This document shows, in pieces, positions 8,224-16,405 of a stretch of 64,000 nt of DNA. Positions within the stretch are counted from its first letter, which is position 1. Each line of letters begins with the position of its first letter. Position numbers and translations under genes: made by a program. This DNA comes from Flexivirga aerilata (GTDB lineage Bacteria; Actinomycetota; Actinomycetes; Actinomycetales; Dermatophilaceae), in NCBI RefSeq assembly GCF_013002715.1, contig NZ_JABENB010000003.1:1-64000 (forward strand), in the 5' to 3' direction. The notes below the pieces were generated by a model. It was not told where the DNA came from, did no database searches, and saw only the letters and a list, made by a program, of their open reading frames with translations.

Positions 8224-9734
8224 TGAAACCACGCCGCAAAGACGGCCGCGATATGGCCCGCCTGCTCCACGACTTCGGGCACGAACTGCCACGGGTCCCC
8301 GCACCGGTGCCGACCCCGAAAGACCCGCGGCTGTTCCACTACGCCTCACGTGGCGGAGCCAAACGTCGCGGCCGAGGCTGGGCGCCAGCCAAGGCACCCG
8401 TGACCGCTTGGCGGATGACATCGGACCAGGCGCCGGTCCTGTGGCCCTTCGTGGCAACCCCGGGTCTGCCGCCCACCGGCGCGCAGATGGGTATCGACCA
8501 GCTCAGCGGCGGCTCGTTCTTCGCCGACCCACTCGGATGGGTCCTGGACGACGAGGTCCCGGTCACCAACCCCAACATCATGCAGTTCGGCAAACCAGGC
8601 CGTGGAAAGTCCGGCAACACCAAGGCCTTCTGCCTGCGGATGATGGACTTCGGCTACCGCACGCTGATCCTGGGCGACCCGAAAGACGAATACGAGAAGC
8701 TCTGCCAGGCCCTGGGAGTGGAGCCGTTTGCGATCGGCCCCGGAATGCCCGCACGAATCAATCCGCTGGCATTCGGTCCGCTGGGCCAGGGGTGGGAGAA
8801 GCTGTCCGCCGAGGAAGCCCAGCGACGTGCCCCGATCATCTTCGGGCGATGGCTCACCCTGGTCCGCGGGCTCGTCGGCTCCCAACGCATCGGCGAAGAC
8901 CGCGTGCCCTTCGGCCCGGACGAAGGCAACGTCGTCGAGAACGCATTGCGCGTGCTCACTGGATACAGCGCCGGCGCATCGCGGCTGCGGGAAACCACCA
9001 TCCCGGAACTGTGGTACCTGCTGCACAACCCGACCGAAGAACTGATCGCTGAATGCCGCTACAGCTCGGAGCGTCACTTCCTCGACGAGACACGGTTGCT
9101 GCGCAACGCCCTCGGTCAGCTGGTCTCCGGTGCATTGGCCGGAATGTTCGATGCCCACACCACGATCGACGTCGACTGGAAAGCACCGATCCAGAGCCTG
9201 AGCCTGCGTCGGCTCGAACCGCTCGGCGATGACGCGATGGGCATCGCGCTGACCTGCATCGGATCGTGGGGGCGCGGCATGCGCGAAATGGCCGACCCCG
9301 GAGACCTGCGAGTTGTGGTCCGCGACGAGATCTGGAAGCAATTCCGCCTCGGCCCTGAGGCCGTCAAGGCGTATGACGCGGATCTACGGCTCTCCCGCAC
9401 TGACGGCGACATCCAGTGGGCCAACGCCCACAAGCCGTCAGACCCGATGTCGGCGGGCGACCAGGGATCGCAAGCCGTCGCGATCGCCAAAGACCTCATG
9501 CACCTGGCAGACATCAAAATCCTGATGGGCCAAGACAACGCGATCGGCGACGAACTCGAACAGCTCCTCGGCCTTGGACCCATCGCCCGCTCCCTGATCA
9601 CCGGCTGGGGCATGCAAGGCAAGGGTCGAGGCCTGTGGGTGGTCGGCGAGCAGATGTACAAAGTGCAGACGGTGCTGCACCCGCTCGAGCGGGAGTTGAC
9701 CTTCACCAACGAGGCGATCGAGTCGGCGGCCTGA
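8220..9734 (+). CDS. VirB4-like conjugation ATPase, motor domain
   Basis: The 504-residue protein has a clear Walker A (GKPGRGKS, residues 124-131). A Walker-B-like strand (DLRVVVRDEIWKQF, about 360-373) and a later QAVAIAKDLMHLADIKILMG segment are typical of VirB4/TraC motors. It lacks the long N-terminal VirB4 domain, which is supplied in trans by the gene at 6578. It would act at the inner membrane and power pilin handling and channel assembly. The start is set by the ATGATG overlap with the small upstream gene. The wall-hydrolase gene follows after 4 bases. Confidence 0.88.
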   Translation: MMKPRRKDGRDMARLLHDFGHELPRVPAPVPTPKDPRLFHYASRGGAKRRGRGWAPAKAPVTAWRMTSDQAPVLWPFVATPGLPPTGAQMGIDQLSGGSFFADPLGWVLDDEVPVTNPNIMQFGKPGRGKSGNTKAFCLRMMDFGYRTLILGDPKDEYEKLCQALGVEPFAIGPGMPARINPLAFGPLGQGWEKLSAEEAQRRAPIIFGRWLTLVRGLVGSQRIGEDRVPFGPDEGNVVENALRVLTGYSAGASRLRETTIPELWYLLHNPTEELIAECRYSSERHFLDETRLLRNALGQLVSGALAGMFDAHTTIDVDWKAPIQSLSLRRLEPLGDDAMGIALTCIGSWGRGMREMADPGDLRVVVRDEIWKQFRLGPEAVKAYDADLRLSRTDGDIQWANAHKPSDPMSAGDQGSQAVAIAKDLMHLADIKILMGQDNAIGDELEQLLGLGPIARSLITGWGMQGKGRGLWVVGEQMYKVQTVLHPLERELTFTNEAIESAA

Positions 9735-9738
9735 GCCC

Positions 9739-11316
9739 ATGAAGAAGGTCGTCATCGGTCTCGCGATGGTCTTGGCCCTCATGGTGGCCGCACCCCTCGC
9801 GGCAGCCGTGATGATCGTCGTGGTGTCTTCCCCAGCCGCCGGGGAAGAGCTCAAAGCGCAGGAATGCCAGTCGGGTTCGACGGTCGCGACCGGCCCATGG
9901 CGTGCGCCGACGGCGCAGAAGTACGTCATCACCTCTGGGTTTGGCCACCGGACGTCACCAGGTGGCGGTATTGGTTCCACCTACCACGAAGGCGTCGACA
10001 TCGCGATGCTCCCCAAGCCGGGGTCGGTGCTCGCCGCCGCGGCCGGCACAGTCAAAGTCGCGGGCCCCTACAGCGGATTGGGGAACGCCGTCGTACTCGA
10101 CAACGGCTCCGGGGTCTCGACGACCTACGGCCACATGGCCAAGCTCGACGCGAAGATCAAGGTCGGATCGAAGGTCACCATCGGGCAGCGCCTTGGGCTG
10201 GAAGGGTCGACAGGAAACTCGACCGGCAACCACCTGCACTTCGGCGTCACAGAGAACGGCAAGTACATCAACCCCGTGCCGTTCATGAGCCAGCACGGCG
10301 CACCCCTGAACGGGCAGCGCGTCGCACCGCCCCCGCCGAAGAAGACTCCTCCGGGCGACCCCGGCGGCGAAGGCGGGATCGGTTTCCCGCTGCCGCCGCC
10401 CGGGAAGCCACGGAAGGCGTCGCTGCACAACCCGCCCATCGTCATCCCCAGCGCGATCAAGGCGTTCTACGTGAAGGCCGCCAAGCACTACAAATTGCCG
10501 TGGACCCTGCTGGCCGGAATCGGCATGGAAGAGACCTCGCACGGATTCAATCTGGGGGTGAGCTCAGCCGGGGCCCAGGGGCTGATGCAGTTCATGCCCT
10601 CGACCTGGGCGACATACGGGGTCGACGGCGACGGCGACGGCAAAGCCGACATCGACAACAACGCCGATTCCATCATGACGGCGGCGAACTATCTGACAAA
10701 GCTCGGAGTGACCACCGGCGGAGCAGCAGGCGTCAAAAGGGCAATCTTCGGATACAACCACGCCCAGTGGTACGTCAACGACGTGCTGTACTACGCCGCC
10801 AAATACGGTGGCGGCACCGTGCAAGGGGACCCCACCGAGTGCGGTACCGGGAAGGGCAACGGGAACCCAGACCTGCCGCCGCTGAAGAGCAAACGAGTGA
10901 AGAAACTGCTCACCTGGGCCAAGAACCACCTAGGTGACAACTACGTGATGGGGGCCAACGGACCACACACCTGGGACTGCTCCAGCTTCGCCTCGGCGGC
11001 ATACCGACAGATAGGTATCACCATGCCCAGGACCGCCCAAGTGCAGCAGAAGTGGCTGGCGTCCGGGAACGGATTCCGGGTGTCACCCAGCGATGCCAAG
11101 CCCGGCGACCTGATCTTCTTCGACAGCTACCTCGGCCCCAACGCCATCGGCCACGTCGAAATGGTCTTTAACCCCGCCACACACCAAGCGATAGGTGCGC
11201 AGAACCCGAAAATCGGAGTCGCGATGACCGACTACTCGCATGACATGAAGAACAAGCACATCTTCCAGGTGTGGCGGGTAGGTGACATCGCGGATAGCGG
11301 CAAACACACAATGTAA
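9739..11316 (+). CDS. Three-domain peptidoglycan hydrolase (M23 + SLT + NlpC/P60) for conjugation
   Basis: After an N-terminal signal/membrane segment (about 1-32), three wall-cutting domains follow. The first is M23/LytM (about 55-175), with YHEGVDIA and HLHFG metal ligands. The second is a lytic transglycosylase domain (about 245-345), with GMEETSHGF around the catalytic Glu and GLMQFMPSTW. The third is NlpC/P60 (about 388-515), with Cys in WDCSSFASA and His in IGHVEMVF. Having an endopeptidase, a glycan-strand cutter and a second peptidase in one polypeptide suits local opening of a thick actinobacterial wall for the T4SS. It is the last gene of the transfer operon. Confidence 0.92.
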   Translation: MKKVVIGLAMVLALMVAAPLAAAVMIVVVSSPAAGEELKAQECQSGSTVATGPWRAPTAQKYVITSGFGHRTSPGGGIGSTYHEGVDIAMLPKPGSVLAAAAGTVKVAGPYSGLGNAVVLDNGSGVSTTYGHMAKLDAKIKVGSKVTIGQRLGLEGSTGNSTGNHLHFGVTENGKYINPVPFMSQHGAPLNGQRVAPPPPKKTPPGDPGGEGGIGFPLPPPGKPRKASLHNPPIVIPSAIKAFYVKAAKHYKLPWTLLAGIGMEETSHGFNLGVSSAGAQGLMQFMPSTWATYGVDGDGDGKADIDNNADSIMTAANYLTKLGVTTGGAAGVKRAIFGYNHAQWYVNDVLYYAAKYGGGTVQGDPTECGTGKGNGNPDLPPLKSKRVKKLLTWAKNHLGDNYVMGANGPHTWDCSSFASAAYRQIGITMPRTAQVQQKWLASGNGFRVSPSDAKPGDLIFFDSYLGPNAIGHVEMVFNPATHQAIGAQNPKIGVAMTDYSHDMKNKHIFQVWRVGDIADSGKHTM

Positions 11317-11343
11317 ATAGTTGTAGTTAGTTAGTAGTGGGCG

Positions 11344-11362
11344 GGCCGACGACACGTCGGCC
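11344..11362. terminator. Hairpin after the transfer operon
   Basis: GGCCGACG and CGTCGGCC form a perfect 8-bp stem with a 3-base loop, 28 bases past the hydrolase stop. No U-tract follows, so it may be a weak or Rho-assisted terminator or a protein site. Confidence 0.5.
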
Positions 11363-11475
11363 GGTGGAGCCGCCGCACTGATCGGCGGCAGCGTGGCCGT
11401 TCAGTTCCGCAGCACCGGCCGGGTTGTGACCTACCGTGAGATCGACCATCACCGATCAGTAGAGAGGCCTTCCCG

Positions 11476-11802
11476 ATGCAGCGGGTGCAGATCATCCTTG
11501 AGGACGACATCGACGGATCGCCGGCCGACGAAACCGTGCAGGTCGGGCTCGACGGAAGGCAGTACGAGATCGACTTGAGCGCTGCGCACGCCGCCGAACT
11601 GCGCGACAACCTGGCACCGTTCATCCAGGTTGCCCGCCGCTCGCAGACGGGGCGCAAGACCGCTCGACCGACACGGGCAGTGCCGACGGGCGTCGACAAC
11701 GCCGCAGTGCGTGCGTGGGCGAAGGCCCACAAGATCGAGGTCTCACCTCGTGGCCGCATCGCCCAGCAGGTGATTGACAAATACCTCGCCGCCGGGAACT
11801 GA
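11476..11802 (+). CDS. lsr2: Lsr2-like nucleoid-associated protein
   Basis: The 108 residues have the full Lsr2 layout. The N-terminal dimerisation domain begins VQIILEDDIDGSPADETVQV and continues through GRQYEIDLS. After a linker comes a C-terminal DNA-binding domain (VRAWAKAHKIEVSPRGRI, then QQVIDKYLAA). Lsr2 bridges AT-rich DNA and silences foreign genes in actinobacteria. The usual RGR/AT-hook core is present as SPRGRI. A copy carried by a conjugative element may silence the element itself or act as a stealth factor in a new host. That role is inferred. Confidence 0.92.
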   Translation: MQRVQIILEDDIDGSPADETVQVGLDGRQYEIDLSAAHAAELRDNLAPFIQVARRSQTGRKTARPTRAVPTGVDNAAVRAWAKAHKIEVSPRGRIAQQVIDKYLAAGN

Positions 11803-12015
11803 TCTACTCCTGGGCTGCCCCGCAGGTGTGTTGGAGCACCTGCGGGTCTGTTCGGGGCAAGCCCCGAACGGAAGGAAGGAATTGAGGTTCATCCTGGACC
11901 CGATCGTAGCGGCGAACCACACGCGGAGCTCGTCAGGCAGACAGGCCATCGGGCGGCTCTGCGCGTCATTCCAAGCGCCGTATCGGTGCTGGTGCCAGCT
12001 GGCACGATGACGTGC

Positions 12016-12504
12016 ATGAGCGGCGCGCTCGGCGACCCGGACGGGCATGGTCAGTTCGGCATCCTCGACGAGGACGCGGACGGGCTGCTCTGCCATGAAT
12101 GCGGTCGGCGGCTCACCCACCTCGGCCTGCACGCCTGGAAGAGTCACGGCATCACCGCCGCCGAGTACCGCCAGGCGCACGGCCTCGCGCGCAGCAGAGG
12201 TCTCGTCGCCAGCGACACCCTCGCAACGATCCGAGCCAACGGCCGCCGGAACTACGGCACCAACGGCCGCTTCGTTGACGCGCGCGATCCCGCCGCCGCG
12301 ACGGCAGCACGGCTGGGCGCCGGTGCCGGCATGTCGCCTGCGGGACTCGCGGCCAGCCGCGCCCGCCCGGGCCGTGCCCGGCTCGGCACCGTAGTCGTCT
12401 GCCGGTGGTGCGGTGCTCAGTTTTGCCCGCTCACGAGTGCTCGGCGGCGCCGGTTCTGCTCGAAGTCCTGCGCCAGCAAGGCGACACGGGCCAGACGACA
12501 GTGA
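12016..12504 (+). CDS. MucR/Ros-like zinc-finger protein
   Basis: A C2H2-like finger of the Ros/MucR type (CHECGRRLTHLGLHAWKSHG, then ITAAEYRQAHGL) occupies about residues 25-55. A second Cys cluster near the end (CRWCGAQFCP, then FCSKSCASKA) looks like a small treble-clef or zinc ribbon. These proteins bind DNA and regulate transfer or cargo genes. Start codons at 11986, 12007 and 12016 are all possible and none has a good Shine-Dalgarno sequence; I chose 12016. It stands alone between lsr2 and the VirD4 operon. Confidence 0.7.
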   Translation: MSGALGDPDGHGQFGILDEDADGLLCHECGRRLTHLGLHAWKSHGITAAEYRQAHGLARSRGLVASDTLATIRANGRRNYGTNGRFVDARDPAAATAARLGAGAGMSPAGLAASRARPGRARLGTVVVCRWCGAQFCPLTSARRRRFCSKSCASKATRARRQ

Positions 12505-12599
12505 TTCAAGCGCTGCCTGACGCCGACTTCATGCGATCCCGGTGACCGCCGGAGGCCCTTGAACGCCCTTCGGGTTGGTGAACCGATCTAGGAGGAGTC

Positions 12600-13052
12600 A
12601 TGCAGAAAGCTCGTCGCCGCGACCCCGTCCCGTGGACGTGGGAGATCCCGTTCGCGATCACGGTGGCCATCTTGGTCGTGTTATCGCTCGGCGTGCAGCT
12701 GGGTCGAGCGATCGCGAACCTGTTGTCGGGGGACGGTTGGACGTGGGCACCCAGAGCCGAGCTGTTCAGTAGCTTGCCCGGTGTCCTGGGCGGCCACGCC
12801 GATAGCGGCCTCACTGGCGCAGGCCACGGCGCCGGCGTGCATCTGTTGTGGGCGTGCGTGATCGTCGTCGAACTGGGCCTGATCGTGGCCGCAGGCTGGG
12901 GCGTGAAAGCTGGGATGGACCGCTGGGGACCGAACCGACTACGCGGAATGGCCAGCCGTGGCGAGGCCGAGCAACTACTGGGCCGGTCGCGGCTGCGGGA
13001 GGTCGCGCCGGTGATCCGACCGGACCTGTACGGCAAGAGGAGCAGCCGATGA
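12600..13052 (+). CDS. Membrane protein encoded with the coupling protein
   Basis: The 150-residue protein has two hydrophobic helices (about 16-40 and 82-102), a Gly-rich extracytoplasmic loop and a basic cytoplasmic tail. AGGAGG lies 6 bases before the ATG, the best ribosome site in this region. Its stop overlaps the VirD4 start as ATGA. This position suggests it is the membrane anchor or partner of the coupling ATPase, whose own sequence has no membrane helices. This is inference from gene order. Confidence 0.7.
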   Translation: MQKARRRDPVPWTWEIPFAITVAILVVLSLGVQLGRAIANLLSGDGWTWAPRAELFSSLPGVLGGHADSGLTGAGHGAGVHLLWACVIVVELGLIVAAGWGVKAGMDRWGPNRLRGMASRGEAEQLLGRSRLREVAPVIRPDLYGKRSSR

Positions 13053-14503
13053 GGGCGTTACGGGTAGACCCGGCCGAGGTCGGCTGGAAGATCGGCACGG
13101 CGCACGAGCCACGCGGTGGCGAGCTGTGGCAGCCATGGGACCGTACCGCCGGCGTGATCGGACCCCAGGGCTCCGGTAAAACCCTCGATCTGCTGATCCC
13201 AGCGCTACTCGGCGCACCCGGTGGGGCGTTGGTCACACTGACCAAGCTCGACGACCTCCTACTGAGCCTGACCGCCCGGCGGCGGGACGGGCGACCGTGC
13301 GTGGTGCTCGACCCCTTCGGGCTGGCCAGCGGACTGGACGAGCTGATCTTCGACCCGATCGCCGGCTGCGTCGACTCGATGATCGCTGAACGCCGAGCCA
13401 AAGCGTTCACCGCCGGCACCGTCAAAGGAGCCATCCAGGGAGGACAGGGCGATGACGCCGCCCGGTTCTACGCCGCCGAGGCGGCCAAGGTCCTCCAGGC
13501 CTATTTCCACGCTGCCGCACTGAGTGGCAGGACCCTGGAAGACGTGCTGCGGTGGGTGGCGAATCCGCAGAGCACCACCGACCCGACCGAGATCTTGCGC
13601 GAGCACCCACACGCAGCGCCGTTCTGGCACGGACTACTGCACGGGGCGTTGAACGGCGACGATCGCACCGCCGGCAACACCATCACCACGGTGCAGCAAG
13701 CGATGAGCCTGTTCTTCCAGCAGGACATCCGCCGCCGGTGCGTGCCCGGAGAAGGCCGGCCGGCAACCGACATCGCCAAGGTCATCCAGCAGGGCGGGAC
13801 GATCTACCTGCTCGGCCGCGAAGACCCGTACGCCAGCGCATCGCCGCTGATGACCGCGGTCGCCGAGCATGTCCTCGATATGTCGCTACTGGCGGCCAAC
13901 AACACACCGTGGGGCAGGTTGTGCCCACCATTCCTGGCCTGCCTGGACGAGCTGCCGTCAACAGCGCCGCTGCCGACACTGCGGACCCGAATGGCCAACG
14001 AACGAGCCCTGGGGTTGTCGTTCATCTACGCGGCGCAGACCTGGCGACAGCTGTCCTCGATCTTCGGTGAGAACGATGCCCGAGCGTTGTTCGGGTTGAC
14101 CAACACGCTGATCATGTTCGGCGGCTCCAAGGACGTGGCGTTCAACCAAGAGATCTCCGACCTGGTCGGCATGGTCCGGGTCTCACGCACCAGCTGGCAG
14201 ACCGGGCAGATGGGCGGGCGCACCACCTCGGGGGAGGACATCGCGATCCTGCGGCCGGAGGAGATCCGGCAGTTGGAGGAGCGGCATGCCCTGGTGATCG
14301 CCGAGAACGGCAAGCCGATCATCGCCCGCTTGCATCGGTCCATCGACGGAGCCGCAGGTAAGCAACTGCTGGCCGAACAGGACAAGCTGCGGGTCTCTTT
14401 GGCGGCCGTCCGCAGCAAGGCCATCACACCCGAAGCCCGCACAACCGCAGCCCTGGTGGAAGCCAAGCGCCGGGGCCTGACCGTTGACAGGAGTCAGCAG
14501 TGA
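13049..14503 (+). CDS. VirD4/TraG-type coupling ATPase
   Basis: The 484-residue T4SS coupling protein recruits the relaxase-DNA complex and pumps DNA. Walker A is GPQGSGKT (38-45) and Walker B lies in FLACLDELPS (about 292-301). The TraG/TrwB C-terminal segment (NTLIMFGGSKD, then EIRQLEERHALVI) is present. It lacks the N-terminal membrane helices of TraG, which are probably provided by the upstream gene. The frame is open upstream of 13049, but the ATG there overlaps the previous stop and has AAGAGGAG in front, so I use it. Translation continues into the next gene by a GTGA overlap. Confidence 0.9.
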   Translation: MRALRVDPAEVGWKIGTAHEPRGGELWQPWDRTAGVIGPQGSGKTLDLLIPALLGAPGGALVTLTKLDDLLLSLTARRRDGRPCVVLDPFGLASGLDELIFDPIAGCVDSMIAERRAKAFTAGTVKGAIQGGQGDDAARFYAAEAAKVLQAYFHAAALSGRTLEDVLRWVANPQSTTDPTEILREHPHAAPFWHGLLHGALNGDDRTAGNTITTVQQAMSLFFQQDIRRRCVPGEGRPATDIAKVIQQGGTIYLLGREDPYASASPLMTAVAEHVLDMSLLAANNTPWGRLCPPFLACLDELPSTAPLPTLRTRMANERALGLSFIYAAQTWRQLSSIFGENDARALFGLTNTLIMFGGSKDVAFNQEISDLVGMVRVSRTSWQTGQMGGRTTSGEDIAILRPEEIRQLEERHALVIAENGKPIIARLHRSIDGAAGKQLLAEQDKLRVSLAAVRSKAITPEARTTAALVEAKRRGLTVDRSQQ

Positions 14504-15171
14504 ATACCGACGCCGCGCGCGAACCCCAGGTCGCCTCGATGGTGCGACCCTTCCCGGAAGGCGGCAGCATGGTGCGGCTGGCCTACCGGGAGCTCAGCAT
14601 CGCCGCCAACGGCGACAAGGACCAGGTCAAGGCTCTCGGACCGTTGCACATGCTGCCTCGGCCGTGGGATCCGCCGACGTGTCGGCGACCCGAATTGCGC
14701 GAACAGCTGTGGGAGTGGCTGGAGGAAGTCGTCAGCTGGCTCAATCGGGAGTACACCTGGGACGTGACCGGGGCGATCCCTCCCTGTTGGCCTCAACACC
14801 CTCATCTGGTGCACGAGATCGCGGTGCTGGCGGACCAACGTCGCCGCGCGGGCCTTGCCTTCGACAGCAACGCGATGGAGGAATGGCACCGCTACGCGCT
14901 GCCGGCGTTCGCCGACCGGATGCGCAACCGGCTCAAAGATCACTGCGAGGACGGGCACCAAGGCTGGCCGGGCCGCGGCCGGTATGCCCGGTTCACAAGC
15001 GACCAGTCGGTGCACGAGCGGCAGGAGACCTACGCCGCCGACGTTCGCACGACCGCACTCGGCCGCAGGATCGAGCACAAGGTCGCGGAGGAGAGCCGCC
15101 CCCGGCTGGCGTCGGTCAACCTGGACACCGGCGAGCTGGGCGATTTACCCGAGGGTCCTCAACCGGAGTAG
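14500..15171 (+). CDS. DUF4913-like protein downstream of VirD4
   Basis: The 223-residue soluble protein's middle part (about 55-150) has the DUF4913 pattern: ELREQLWEWLEEVVSWLN, an aromatic/proline stretch ending IPPCWPQHP, and EWHRYALPAFADRMRNRL. DUF4913 proteins are common next to coupling proteins in actinobacterial conjugative elements and have no known activity. The GTG start at 14500 overlaps the VirD4 stop. It ends 8 bases before the convergent prepilin peptidase gene. Confidence 0.75.
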   Translation: MNTDAAREPQVASMVRPFPEGGSMVRLAYRELSIAANGDKDQVKALGPLHMLPRPWDPPTCRRPELREQLWEWLEEVVSWLNREYTWDVTGAIPPCWPQHPHLVHEIAVLADQRRRAGLAFDSNAMEEWHRYALPAFADRMRNRLKDHCEDGHQGWPGRGRYARFTSDQSVHERQETYAADVRTTALGRRIEHKVAEESRPRLASVNLDTGELGDLPEGPQPE

Positions 15172-15178
15172 TCGAAGA

Positions 15179-15832
15179 TCAGGGCGCGAAGACCGCCACG
15201 GCGATGAGTGAGCCCAGCAGCATCCACGGTCCGAACGCGATCCGAGTGCTGCTGGGTTTGCCGCGCCGTGTGACCGCGACCCACGCCAGGCACAACAACG
15301 AGGACAGCAACATCGCCCACCACAGCACACCAAGGCCGACAGCCCCGAGGGCGAGACCCAGGACGGCCGCGAGCTTGACGTCGCCGAGTCCGACCGCGCC
15401 ACCGCCGACCAGGTGCAACGTGAGGTAGCAGCCGCCGGCCAGGACGAGGCCGACTCCACCCAGGACCGGCACCTGGAGCCGGTGCGTCGTGGCCGAGACA
15501 ACGACGACCGCGATTAGGGAGGCGACTGCAACCGGTCCGAGCACGCGATCCGGCAGCCGGTGCACGTCCAGGTCGACCGCGGCGAGCCACGGCCCGGTGA
15601 CGGCCAATGGCGCCAGTAACAGCAACGCCCACGGCCGGTCGGGTGACAACCGCAGGCCCAGGGCCGTGGCAGCTATCACGGCAGTCGGCAGCACCCATGC
15701 CGCCGAGGACGGCTGCGGGAGAACAGCTTCGTGGTCGTAGCGGTACCGCAGGGTGCGTAGGTTGCGGACGCTCAGGACCCCGGTGAGTGCGCCGACCAGT
15801 GCCGCGGCCACGGTGAAACCTGCGGTGTCCAT
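15179..15832 (-). CDS. Prepilin peptidase-like A24 membrane aspartic protease
   Basis: The protein is about 217 residues and almost wholly hydrophobic, with seven or so helices. The two catalytic Asp motifs of A24 peptidases are present: DLDVHRLPD in an early loop and GLGDVKLA later. There is no N-terminal methyltransferase domain, as in short actinobacterial forms. It would cleave type IV pilin-like leaders at the membrane. The only pilin candidate nearby is the VirB2-like gene, which is not a classical substrate. I chose ATG 15832; an ATG at 15880 is also open. Confidence 0.8.
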   Translation of the reverse strand: MDTAGFTVAAALVGALTGVLSVRNLRTLRYRYDHEAVLPQPSSAAWVLPTAVIAATALGLRLSPDRPWALLLLAPLAVTGPWLAAVDLDVHRLPDRVLGPVAVASLIAVVVVSATTHRLQVPVLGGVGLVLAGGCYLTLHLVGGGAVGLGDVKLAAVLGLALGAVGLGVLWWAMLLSSLLCLAWVAVTRRGKPSSTRIAFGPWMLLGSLIAVAVFAP

Positions 15833-15907
15833 GGCGCTGACGGTACGGGAATTGGCAGCTCGCGCCGTTGCGTCATCCACAGCCTCCGGCGCGCTACGTG
15901 TAGTTCC

Positions 15908-16405
15908 TCAGCGCCGGGGTGCGCGCAGGCGAACGGTCATGTTCGGTGCCGGATCCGGCCGGGACGGATCTCGACGCCTGCTGACCTGCTGGGCCTCGGC
16001 GCGATCCAGGTCAGTCGACGGGCCGCGGTCGCTGCTGGTGGAGGTCGTAGACATCCGCTGGGGTGTGCGTACGAGGCTCTCGGAGATCGTGAAGTCGGCG
16101 TGCCGGCCATGGTTGGACGTGAACCCAAACCGCCGATACAGCCGGTCGAGGCCGGCACGGGACGAACCGAATGAGGTGTCCGGGGTGCCCGCGAGAATCC
16201 AGCCGTGACGATCGGCGGCCGCCGTCAGTTCGCAAAGAGTCTGAGTCCCAATGCCGTTACGGCGCAACGGCTTCGGAACTTGTAGCAAGGCGATCACGAT
16301 CAGGTCGTCGCGAAGTGCCGTGATGCGCAGTTGCTGGACGTTGCCTGGCTCGAGCAGCCGGGCCCGCAGCGCCGCAACCTGCTCGACGACGGCAGGGCTG
16401 GTCAT
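15908..16405 (-). CDS. GNAT-fold acetyltransferase with disordered tail
   Basis: Residues 1-115 or so match a GNAT domain. The acetyl-CoA loop region reads VPKPLRRNGIGTQTLCEL and the late strand-helix reads DRLYRRFGF. Residues after about 118 are Ser/Thr/Arg-rich and probably disordered. The substrate is unknown. The start overlaps the stop of the relaxase-helicase gene as ATGA, so the two are translated together. Acetylation of a transfer or host protein, or an anti-defence role, is possible but speculative. Confidence 0.75.
   Translation of the reverse strand: MTSPAVVEQVAALRARLLEPGNVQQLRITALRDDLIVIALLQVPKPLRRNGIGTQTLCELTAAADRHGWILAGTPDTSFGSSRAGLDRLYRRFGFTSNHGRHADFTISESLVRTPQRMSTTSTSSDRGPSTDLDRAEAQQVSRRRDPSRPDPAPNMTVRLRAPRR

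Noticed and set aside
12848..13048. Longer N-terminus for the VirD4 protein
   Set aside because: The extension overlaps the upstream membrane protein gene and lacks family features. The ATG at 13049 has a ribosome site and ATGA coupling.
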